From Streptomyces sp. NBC_00425 (GTDB lineage: Bacteria; Actinomycetota; Actinomycetes; Streptomycetales; Streptomycetaceae), in assembly GCF_036030735.1 (NCBI RefSeq), contig NZ_CP107928.1:7750001-7814000 (forward strand): a DNA stretch of 64,000 nucleotides, written 5' to 3'. Numbering within the stretch: the stretch's first letter is position 1; each line of letters opens with the position of its first letter. Position numbers and translations under genes: made by a program. Below, one piece after another: positions 7,363 to 15,028 of this stretch. The notes below the pieces were generated by a model. It searched no databases, was not told the DNA's origin, and saw only the letters and a list, made by a program, of their open reading frames with translations.

Positions 7363-8249
7363 AGTCGTTCTCGACGCGATCCGCATACCGTCCGCGCAGC
7401 CTCGACGGTCCCCACCCGAGCCCCGCCGTCCAGCCGCCGTACGCGAGGCCGTCCGCCCGGGCGCCGCAGGGCCCGACCGACCTCGCGCTCGAAGGCGTCC
7501 GTCCAGCGCCGGAGAGCGCCAGCCCGCACCTGAGGCCGCCCGTGCAGCGCCGGAGGCCCCCGCCGCCTCCGCGCCCGAATGCCGGTCACCCGGCCCGGAG
7601 AGTCGTCGGCCCGCGCCCGAATGCCGACCACTGGGCCCGGAGAGCCCCACCCGACCCGGTGCCCGAATGCCGATGCCCCTGCACCGGAGGGCTGTCGCCG
7701 TTGCCCGCATGCCGTCCGCCTGGCTCGGAGAGCCCCGTGGCACGTGCCCGAGCTTTCCGTGCTGCGCCGGGAGCGTCGTCCCGCGCTCGAATGCGGTCCG
7801 CCCAGTGCCGGAGAGCCCCGCCGGACCGTCCGCGTCCGACCGCCTCACCCGCGGCCCGTCCCGGCTCACCTAGACCCGCCTCACCCGCGGCCCGTCCCGG
7901 CTCGCCTCGGCCCGGCCGGCAGCCCGCGCCCAGGGCCGACCCCGTCTCGCGTCCTCACCCTCAGCCGCGAACCCCCCTTCTCGATCCTCGCCGTGAAACT
8001 CCCCTCGGGAAGTCCGCGCCGCGCTCAACTCCCCTCCCGGGCGGGGTCCTGCGTCCCGCACGTCTCCCATGTCCCGCTCGTGCAGCCGGATTTCGGCGGC
8101 CCGCAGAGCCGGGCACCGCGCGCGCCGGTCGTCCGGTACTCCGAACCGGCGGCCCTGACCAGGGAGTTCACGGCATCCGGGCCAGGCGGTCACGGTTCTG
8201 CCCGCACCCGGCTCCTTTGCCCGCTCACAAGAAATTCCTGTCCGAATCA
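7363..8249. repeat. Repeat-rich non-coding spacer
   Basis: Nearly 900 bp without a credible gene. Open frames exist on both strands but are Pro/Arg-rich and run through repeats and the tRNA. Five degenerate copies of an approximately 40-nt unit, GCCCGAATGCCG followed by CCGGAGAG, start near 7577, 7615, 7661, 7703 and 7791. A perfect 27-bp direct repeat occurs at 7841-7867 and 7877-7903. Origin and role are unknown. Confidence 0.6.
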
Positions 8250-8278
8250 TTGACGCTCCCTCAACCCCCTCGTACCTT
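8250..8278 (+). promoter_or_regulatory. Promoter of the sugar-uptake module
   Basis: TTGACG (8250-8255), a 17-nt spacer and TACCTT (8273-8278) form the best housekeeping-type promoter in the window. The start should be near 8285, exactly where the LacI-type operator begins. Confidence 0.7.
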
Positions 8279-8284
8279 GTGCCA

Positions 8285-8311
8285 GCAAGCGCTTTCTTGA
8301 AACGATTCATG
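8285..8311 (+). promoter_or_regulatory. LacI-type operator pair
   Basis: AAGCGCTT (8287-8294) is a perfect palindrome centred on CG. TGAAACGATTCA (8298-8309) is a near-palindrome with one mismatch between half-sites. Both resemble LacI/GalR-family operators, and both sit at the predicted transcription start, the right place for repression. No LacI gene is in this window, so the regulator is encoded elsewhere. Confidence 0.55.
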
Positions 8312-8343
8312 CAAGCGGTGACGCTGCGGGGAGGGGCCCGACT

Positions 8344-9633
8344 GTGGGAACCAGCAGGAATGTTGAGAGGCGAACGATCCTGAAGGCGGCCGGAGCCACG
8401 GCGGCCACGCTCGGGCTGGCCGCGACGACGGGGTGCGGGGGAGACAGCGGGACCTCGGCGGACGGGACGGTGACGATCCGTTACGCCTGGTGGGGTGGCG
8501 AGCCGCGCACCATCGCCATCAAGAAGACGATCGCGCTCTTCGAGAAGAAGTATCCGAAGATCAAGATCAAGCCCGAATTCACCGACTACGAGGCGTTCTG
8601 GGAGAAGTTCCAGACCCAGGCTTCCGGCGGGAATCCGCCGGACGTTTTCCAGAATGCGGTCGGATTTCTGCGCAAGTACGACAAGCGCGGCGTTCTGATG
8701 GACCTCAAGGCGCAGGCGGACGCGGGGAACCTGAACCTGAAGAGCTTCCGCAACGGTGTTCTGGCGAACGGTCAGGTCGACGGCAAGCAGATCGGCATAC
8801 CGGTGGGGGCCAACACCATGGCGCTCGTGATCGACCAGAAGGCTTTCAAGAAGGCCGGCGTGGAGGCGAAGTTCGGCTGGACCTGGAACGAGTACTTCGC
8901 CGCGCTGCAGACGATCCAGGACAAGTCGAAGATCGCCGGTGACACCGGCTACTTCGCCATCATGTACCTCTACGACCTGTACCTGCGGCAGAACGGCAAA
9001 GCCTTCTTCACCGACAGCGCTCTCGGGTTCACCGAGGCCGACCTGACCCAGTGGTGGGAGGACGGCTACAAGCGCGTGAAATCCGGTCTCGTCGCCGATC
9101 CCAAGAAGATCGAGCAGGCCAAGCCGAAGTCCGGTCTCTCGGCGGGTCTCGCCGCCTCCGAGTTCACCTGGGACAACTTCTCGATCCGCTACCAGGGCGA
9201 GGGCGATTCCGACTACGGGCTCGCGCCGATCCCCACCACGGACGGCAAGAACACCGGCCAGTACCTCGGTTCGCTGATGCTGAGCGCCTTCTCCGGGACC
9301 AAGCACCCCAAGGAGGCCGCCCAGTTCATCGACTTCATGGTCCACGACCCCGAGGTCGGCAAGATCATGGGCTACGACCGCGGCATCCTCGCCACCACCG
9401 AGCAGTACGACGCCTTCAAGCCGACCGACCCCAACAACAAGGGCGTCGCGGCCTACGAGGACGAGGTCGCCAAGGCGGGAGTCCTCGGCAAGATCACCCC
9501 GCACCCGTCCGGCGCGGACGTCATCGAGGCGGCCTTCCTGCGGATCGGCGGGGAGGTCGCCCAGGGCAAGACCAAGCCGGCCGACGCGGCGAAGGCGCTG
9601 TTCAGCGAGGCCAAGGCCGCGTTCGCGGGCTGA
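8344..9633 (+). CDS. ABC sugar transporter, solute-binding lipoprotein
   Basis: A 429-residue family-1 type extracellular sugar-binding protein. The N-terminus has twin arginines (Arg9-Arg10, ERRTILKAA) followed by a hydrophobic stretch and a lipobox ending in Cys31 (LAATTGC). It is thus a lipoprotein, possibly Tat-exported, held on the outer face of the membrane. The mature part starts with VTIRYAWWGGEPR, usual for oligosaccharide-binding proteins. GTG 8344 follows GGGGAGG. It heads an operon with two permeases, a YesL-like protein and a predicted polysaccharide lyase, so the ligand is probably a pectin-derived oligosaccharide, as for Bacillus YesO. The ligand is inferred from neighbours. 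Confidence 0.85.
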   Translation: MGTSRNVERRTILKAAGATAATLGLAATTGCGGDSGTSADGTVTIRYAWWGGEPRTIAIKKTIALFEKKYPKIKIKPEFTDYEAFWEKFQTQASGGNPPDVFQNAVGFLRKYDKRGVLMDLKAQADAGNLNLKSFRNGVLANGQVDGKQIGIPVGANTMALVIDQKAFKKAGVEAKFGWTWNEYFAALQTIQDKSKIAGDTGYFAIMYLYDLYLRQNGKAFFTDSALGFTEADLTQWWEDGYKRVKSGLVADPKKIEQAKPKSGLSAGLAASEFTWDNFSIRYQGEGDSDYGLAPIPTTDGKNTGQYLGSLMLSAFSGTKHPKEAAQFIDFMVHDPEVGKIMGYDRGILATTEQYDAFKPTDPNNKGVAAYEDEVAKAGVLGKITPHPSGADVIEAAFLRIGGEVAQGKTKPADAAKALFSEAKAAFAG

Positions 9634-9647
9634 GGGGACGTACCACC

Positions 9648-10604
9648 ATGACGCTCGTCAAGGAAGCGCCCGTGCGCCCGGCGAAGAAGCGGTCCGCCGC
9701 TCCTGCCGCCGGGCGGCGCGGGCGGCGCCGCGAGAACCTCGCCGGCTATCTCTTCATGTCGCCGTGGATCGCGGGGTTCCTGCTGCTCACGGCGGGGCCG
9801 ATGATCGCGTCGCTCTACTACGCGTTCACCAGCTACAACCTGTTCACGCCGCCCAAATGGGTGGGCCTGGACAACTTCACGACGATGTTCCAGGACCCGC
9901 GCTGGCAGAAGTCGGTCGAGGTCACGCTCAAGTACGTCGTCGTGGCGACACCGCTGAAGCTGCTCCTCGCGCTCGGGGTGGCGCTCCTGCTCGCGCAGAA
10001 GCGGCGCGGACAGGCCCTGTACCGGGCGGCGTTCTACATGCCGTCGCTCATCGGGGCCAGCGTCTCCGTGGGCTTCGTGTGGCGGGCGCTGTTCTCCGAC
10101 GACGCCGTGGTGGACCGTACGCAGAAGATCTTCGGGGTCGACGTCGGCGGCTGGATCGGCAACCCGGACTATGTCCTCTACTCCCTGGTGGCGTTGAGCA
10201 TCTGGCAGTTCGGCGCGCCGATGGTCATCTTCCTGGCCGGACTGAAGCAGGTGCCGCAGGAGCTGTACGAGGCCGCCGAGATGGACGGCGCCGGCCCCCT
10301 GCGGCGGTTCTGGAACATCACCCTGCCGATGATTTCCCCGGTGCTGTTCTTCAACGTGCTGCTGGAGTCCATCCACGCGTTCCAGGTGTTCGGCTCGGCG
10401 TACGTGGTCTCCGACACCCGGTGCGGACCGGCCGACGCCACTCTCGTCTACACCTGCTACCTGTACCAGAAGGGCTTCAAGGAGGCTCAGATGGGCTTCG
10501 CCTCCGCGATGGCGTGGACGCTGGTGGTGGCGGTGGCGCTCGTCACGGCGGTCCTGTTCTGGTCGCAGAAGAAGTGGGTGCACTACGAGGAGGCCGCCAA
10601 GTGA
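9648..10604 (+). CDS. ABC sugar transporter permease 1 (YesP/MalF type)
   Basis: A 318-residue inner-membrane permease with six predicted spans after a basic 30-residue N-terminal tail. The ATPase-docking EAA loop reads EAAEMDGAGPLRRFWNITLP near residue 205-225. The substrate path is shared with the next gene, which overlaps it by 4 nt. ATG 9648 lies 15 nt past the solute-binding gene. No ATP-binding gene is present in the operon; in streptomycetes the shared ATPase MsiK serves many sugar importers, so it is the likely partner. Confidence 0.88.
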   Translation: MTLVKEAPVRPAKKRSAAPAAGRRGRRRENLAGYLFMSPWIAGFLLLTAGPMIASLYYAFTSYNLFTPPKWVGLDNFTTMFQDPRWQKSVEVTLKYVVVATPLKLLLALGVALLLAQKRRGQALYRAAFYMPSLIGASVSVGFVWRALFSDDAVVDRTQKIFGVDVGGWIGNPDYVLYSLVALSIWQFGAPMVIFLAGLKQVPQELYEAAEMDGAGPLRRFWNITLPMISPVLFFNVLLESIHAFQVFGSAYVVSDTRCGPADATLVYTCYLYQKGFKEAQMGFASAMAWTLVVAVALVTAVLFWSQKKWVHYEEAAK

Positions 10605-11476
10605 GCAGTGCCCCCAGTCCTGTCGCGCGCACCGCGAGCGAGCGGCGGCGCGCCGGATCCCTCGCCTGGCACGTGGGCGCCCTGCTGGTGCTCGCGGTGG
10701 TCCTCTACCCGGTGGTCTGGGTGCTCGGCGCGTCGTTCAAGCCGAGCAAGGACATCATCGCCAGCCTCGACCTGCTGCCGACCAAGCCGGTCTGGGCCAA
10801 CTTCTCCGGGCTCGCCGACGGCATCTCCGGCATCTCGATCGGCAGCTTCTTCACCAATTCGCTGCTGTACGCGGTCCTGGCCGTGGTCGGCGTGGTGCTG
10901 TCCAGCTCGCTGACGGCGTACGCCTTCGCCAAGATCAGGTTCGCCGGCCGGAACCTGCTGTTCACGCTGATGATCGGCACCCTGTTGCTGCCGTACCATG
11001 TGCTGCTCATTCCGCAGTACGTGCTGTTCCGCAACCTCGGCTACATCGACACCCTCGTGCCGCTCGTCGCGGGAAAGTTCCTGGCCACGGAGGCGTTCTT
11101 CGTCTTCCTGATGGTGCAGTTCATGCGCGGGCTGCCGCGGGAGCTGGATGAGGCCGCCAAGCTCGACGGCTGCGGGCATCTGAGGACCTACTGGTCCATC
11201 GTGCTGCCGCTGAGCCGCCCCGCCCTCATCACCAGCGCCATCTTCACCTTCATCAACGCGTGGAACGACTTCATGGGACCGTTGATCTACCTCAACACGC
11301 CTTCCAAGTACACCGTGTCGCTGGGTCTGATGATGTTCCGCGACCAGGAGGGCATCTCCAACTACGGAAGCATGATCGCGATGTCGCTGGTGGCGCTGGT
11401 GCCGGTCATCGCCTTCTTCATGGCCTTCCAGCGCTATCTGATCGACGGAATGGCGACCTCCGGACTGAAGGGCTGA
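10601..11476 (+). CDS. ABC sugar transporter permease 2 (YesQ/MalG type)
   Basis: A 291-residue permease with six predicted spans. The EAA loop reads EAAKLDGCGHLRTYWSIVLP, and the C-terminus has the usual YLIDGMATSGLKG ending of MalG-like proteins. The GTG at 10601 overlaps the upstream stop (GTGA), so translation is coupled and the two permeases are made in equal amounts. It forms the second half of the heterodimeric channel. Confidence 0.88.
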   Translation: MSSAPSPVARTASERRRAGSLAWHVGALLVLAVVLYPVVWVLGASFKPSKDIIASLDLLPTKPVWANFSGLADGISGISIGSFFTNSLLYAVLAVVGVVLSSSLTAYAFAKIRFAGRNLLFTLMIGTLLLPYHVLLIPQYVLFRNLGYIDTLVPLVAGKFLATEAFFVFLMVQFMRGLPRELDEAAKLDGCGHLRTYWSIVLPLSRPALITSAIFTFINAWNDFMGPLIYLNTPSKYTVSLGLMMFRDQEGISNYGSMIAMSLVALVPVIAFFMAFQRYLIDGMATSGLKG

Positions 11477-11486
11477 GGCGGTCACC

Positions 11487-12086
11487 ATGGCGCAGACACG
11501 GGTGAAGGCGCGCTTCTCGCGCCGGGAGTCGGTCTTCGGCGAGCGCTTCGCGGTCTTCGCCGAGTGTCTGCTCACCGGGGTGTGGATCGCGGTGGCCTGT
11601 CTCGGTGTCGTCACCTACCCCGCGGCCTTCGCGGCCGGCGCACGGCATCTGCGACGCCGTACCCGCCACGAGAACGGCGGCCTGCGGGAGTTCGCCGCGG
11701 ACTTCCGGGCCGCCGTGCGCGGCGGGTGGGCCATCGGGCTCGCCGGCTGGGCGGCGGCCGCAGCGGTCTGGATGGACGTCCTGGCCGTGCGGGCCGGTCT
11801 TCCCGGTGGGCCGTTCGTCGGAGCCGTCGGCGTCCTCGCGCTGATCGGGCTCGCCGTGGCGCTGCTGCGGGCGGCGGCCGTCTGGACGCCGGGCTCCGCC
11901 TGGCGGGCGCTGGTCGCGGACGCCGGGCGGCGGACCGTGCTCGACCCCGCCGGGTCCTTCCTGGTCGTCTGCGGGCTGGCCGTCGTCACCCTGTCCGCCC
12001 TGTTCGTCCTGCCGCTGGCGGTCCCGGTCCTCGGGGCCGTCGCGGCGGCGGCCGTCGCCGTCGAGCAGCGGTACCGGCACCGCTGA
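11487..12086 (+). CDS. YesL-like (DUF624) membrane protein
   Basis: A 199-residue protein with about five hydrophobic segments and a basic N-terminal tail (RVKARFSRRES). Length, segment layout and position after two sugar permeases fit the YesL/DUF624 family, which in Bacillus subtilis belongs to the rhamnogalacturonan operon. Its biochemical role is unknown; accessory function in oligosaccharide uptake is assumed. ATG 11487 follows the permease stop by 10 nt. The assignment rests more on context than on a firm motif. Confidence 0.55.
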   Translation: MAQTRVKARFSRRESVFGERFAVFAECLLTGVWIAVACLGVVTYPAAFAAGARHLRRRTRHENGGLREFAADFRAAVRGGWAIGLAGWAAAAAVWMDVLAVRAGLPGGPFVGAVGVLALIGLAVALLRAAAVWTPGSAWRALVADAGRRTVLDPAGSFLVVCGLAVVTLSALFVLPLAVPVLGAVAAAAVAVEQRYRHR

Positions 12087-12216
12087 GGGCGGCGCACCCG
12101 CACCACTGAGGGCGGTGCACCACCCGTACCACCCGCACCAGGTCGGCGCCGCGGGCGTCGCACCTCTCTCTGTCATGCCCCTGACCACCCTGCCTGTCGC
12201 ACGGAAAGGAAAGGCC

Positions 12217-14952
12217 ATGTCCCCCATCCCCCGCAGGTCCCTCCTCAAGGCGGCCGCCGTCGCCGGCGCCGCCGCGCAGTTCAGCTGGGCCCTGGGAGCC
12301 AAGGACGCCGAGGCCGCGCCGAGAACCGCGGCCGCCGACACGGATCCGGTGACCCTGGACTGGCTGGAGGACGGCGGCCTCGGCGCCGCCCCCGGCTCCA
12401 CCCTCGGCGTGCCCTGGCCCATGGGCGCGTACCAGGAGGACCAGACCTTCGCCCTGACCGACGCCGCCGGCAAGGACGTCCCCGTACAGTCCTGGCCGAT
12501 CGCCTACTGGCCGGACGGCTCCCTCAAGTGGACCGCGCACGCCGTGAGTTCGGGGTCGGGCAAGCTCACGCTCGCCGCCGGCGCCCCGGCCGCCCCCGCC
12601 AAGAAGGTCACCGTCGGCAAGCGCGGCGGCACCATCGACGTCTCGACGGGCGTCATCACGGCGAAGATCGGCACGTCGGGCGCCACCCTCATCAAGTCCG
12701 TCACCCGCGGCTCCACCGAGATCGCCAGGAACGGCCGGCTGGTCCTGATCCGTCAGCCGGAGATCGAGGACGAGGACCAGGGCACGGTCAGGACCGAGCG
12801 TTTCGAGGGCGCCGTCGACGAGGTCACCGTCGAGCAGTCGGGCCCGGTCCGCGCGGTCGTCCGCATCGACGGCAGGCACCGCAAGGGCAGCCGCAGCTGG
12901 CTGCCGTTCTCCATCCGCCTCTACTTCTACGCGGGCGCCGACTCCTTCCGCATGGTGCACACCATCACCTACGACGGGAAGCAGGAGCCCGGCAAGGCGA
13001 GCGGCGACTTCATCAGGGGCCTCGGCGTCCGTTTCACCGTCCCGATGCGCGACGAGTCCTACGACCGGCACATCCGCATCGGCGGCGAGGGCGCCGGGCT
13101 GCTGCGCGAGGCGGTCAAGGGCATCACCGGTCTGCGGCGCGACCCCGGCGCGGCGGTGCAGGCCGCCCAGTACGCGGGCCAGAAGCTCCCCGACCCCGCG
13201 ACCTGGGACCAGCGGGTCACCACCCGCCTCCAGTACATCCCCGAGTGGGGCGACTACACCCTCTCCCAGCTCTCCGCCGACGGGTTCACCCTCCGCAAGC
13301 GCACCAAGAAGGGCCACGGCTGGATCGGCGCCGGCGGCGGCAGGCGGGCGTCCGGCTTCGGGTACGTCGGCGGGGTGAGCGGCGGTTTCTCCTTCGGCCT
13401 CAGGGACTTCTGGGAGAAGCACCCCGCCCAGCTCGACGTCCGCGACGCGCACACCGACGCCGCCGAGGTCACCCTCTGGCTCTGGTCGCCCGAGGCGCAG
13501 CCCATGGACCTGCGCTTCTACCACGACGGCATGGGCCAGGACTCGTTCCCCGAACAGCTCGAAGGCCTCAACATCACCTACGAGGACTACGAGCCCGGCT
13601 TCGGCACCCCCTACGGCATCGCCCGCACCTCGGAACTCCTCTTCTGGGCCAACGAGTCGACGCCGGCGCCGGAGAAGCTCGCCGAACAGGTCGAGGCCGT
13701 CCGGGTGCTGCCGCAGCTCGCGGCCCCGCCCAAGCAGCTCATCAAGGCGAAGGTGTTCGGCCCGGGCCTGTACTCCGAGCCGGACCGCTCCACTCCCGCC
13801 AAGGCGAAGATCGAGGACCACCTCGACTTCCTCTTCACCTACTACAAGGGCCAGGTGGAGCAGCGCCGCTGGTACGGCTTCTGGGACTACGGCGACATCA
13901 TGCACACCTACGACACCGTCCGGCACCAGTGGCGGTACGACATCGGCGGGTACGCCTGGGACAACTCGGAGCTGTCACCGGACCTCTGGCTGTGGCTCGC
14001 GTACCTGCGCAGCGGCCGCGCGGACATCTTCCGCTTCGCCGAGGCGATGACCCGGCACACCGGCGAGGTCGACGTCTACCACCTCGGCAAGTGGGCGGGC
14101 CTGGGCACCCGGCACGGCGTCCAGCACTACGCCGACAGTGCCAAGCAGCAGCGCATCGCCAACACCACCTACCGCCGCTACTACTACTTCCTCACGGCGG
14201 ACGAACGCGTCGGCGACCTGATGCACGCCAACGTCGACTCCGACGAGACGTTCCTCGCCCTGGACCCGCTGCGCAAGATCCGCACCGAGCCGTACACGCC
14301 CGACCGGCACGCCCTGTCCATCGGCTTCGGCACCGACTGGAGCGGTCTGGTGTCGGCGTGGCTGACCGAGTGGGAGCGCAAGGGCCCCAAGTGGCAGAAG
14401 GCCAAGGCGCGCGTGCTGTCGACCATGGAGACCATCGCCGCCCAGCCCAACGGGTTCGTCCAGGGCAGCGGCCTGTACGACCTGGACACCGGCAGGTTCG
14501 CCGTCGCCGACAAGCCCAAGGTCGAGGTCTCGCACCTGTCGGCCGTCTTCGGCCTCAACGAGCTGTGCGCCGAGCTGATCCACCTGGTCGACATGCCGAA
14601 GTTCAACGAGGCCTACTTCGACTACTGCCGCTACTTCAACGCCACCAAGGCGGAACAGGCGGCCCGCTACGGCTCCAACTTCGGCACCCTGCTGCTGTTC
14701 CAGGGCCACTCGCGCCTCGACGCCTACGCCGCCGTCCAGACCGGTGACGCGGCGCTCGCCAAGCGGGCATGGACGAAGTTCTACAGCTCCGACGGCTACA
14801 CCGAGTCCTCGCCGTGGAAGACGGAGCCGCTCAGCGGCCCCGTCACCCTGGTCGCGGGCAGCGAGGCCACCTGGGTCGCCACGAACGACACCGCGCTCTA
14901 CGGCCTCGCCGCCATCGAGAACCTGGCACTGCTCGGCGACAAGATGCCGTGA
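12217..14952 (+). CDS. Secreted YetA/PcRGLX-like protein, probable exo-rhamnogalacturonan lyase
   Basis: A 911-residue protein with a Tat signal (Arg6-Arg7 in RRSLLKAA, hydrophobic stretch, cleavage likely after AEA near residue 33). The first mature domain contains TLGVPWPMGAYQ and VQSWPIAYWPDGSLKWTAHA, which I recognise from the N-terminal RIFT-barrel of the PcRGLX/YetA family (exo-rhamnogalacturonan lyases, PL26, in fungi). A long central and C-terminal part rich in Trp and Tyr suits an alpha/alpha-barrel carbohydrate-active domain. It should act outside the cell on pectic rhamnogalacturonan I and feed the importer encoded before it. A GGAAAGGAAAGG ribosome binding site precedes ATG 12217. 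Lyase activity is inferred; catalytic residues cannot be assigned from memory. Confidence 0.68.
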   Translation: MSPIPRRSLLKAAAVAGAAAQFSWALGAKDAEAAPRTAAADTDPVTLDWLEDGGLGAAPGSTLGVPWPMGAYQEDQTFALTDAAGKDVPVQSWPIAYWPDGSLKWTAHAVSSGSGKLTLAAGAPAAPAKKVTVGKRGGTIDVSTGVITAKIGTSGATLIKSVTRGSTEIARNGRLVLIRQPEIEDEDQGTVRTERFEGAVDEVTVEQSGPVRAVVRIDGRHRKGSRSWLPFSIRLYFYAGADSFRMVHTITYDGKQEPGKASGDFIRGLGVRFTVPMRDESYDRHIRIGGEGAGLLREAVKGITGLRRDPGAAVQAAQYAGQKLPDPATWDQRVTTRLQYIPEWGDYTLSQLSADGFTLRKRTKKGHGWIGAGGGRRASGFGYVGGVSGGFSFGLRDFWEKHPAQLDVRDAHTDAAEVTLWLWSPEAQPMDLRFYHDGMGQDSFPEQLEGLNITYEDYEPGFGTPYGIARTSELLFWANESTPAPEKLAEQVEAVRVLPQLAAPPKQLIKAKVFGPGLYSEPDRSTPAKAKIEDHLDFLFTYYKGQVEQRRWYGFWDYGDIMHTYDTVRHQWRYDIGGYAWDNSELSPDLWLWLAYLRSGRADIFRFAEAMTRHTGEVDVYHLGKWAGLGTRHGVQHYADSAKQQRIANTTYRRYYYFLTADERVGDLMHANVDSDETFLALDPLRKIRTEPYTPDRHALSIGFGTDWSGLVSAWLTEWERKGPKWQKAKARVLSTMETIAAQPNGFVQGSGLYDLDTGRFAVADKPKVEVSHLSAVFGLNELCAELIHLVDMPKFNEAYFDYCRYFNATKAEQAARYGSNFGTLLLFQGHSRLDAYAAVQTGDAALAKRAWTKFYSSDGYTESSPWKTEPLSGPVTLVAGSEATWVATNDTALYGLAAIENLALLGDKMP

Positions 14953-15028
14953 CGGACGCCGGGCCCCTGCCGGGAGCCGTTGCGGGAGCCGTGCGGGGAC
15001 AGTACCGCCACGGCTTCCGCGACCTGGG

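Noticed and set aside
7261..7869. Minus-strand open frame of 202 codons with repeated Arg/Gly/Ser units
   Set aside because: It ends inside the tRNA-Val gene and its internal repetition comes from the DNA repeats.
7542..8300. Plus-strand open frame of 252 codons in the spacer before the sugar operon
   Set aside because: Composition is Pro/Arg only, it runs across repeats and the promoter, and it has no ribosome binding site or domain pattern.
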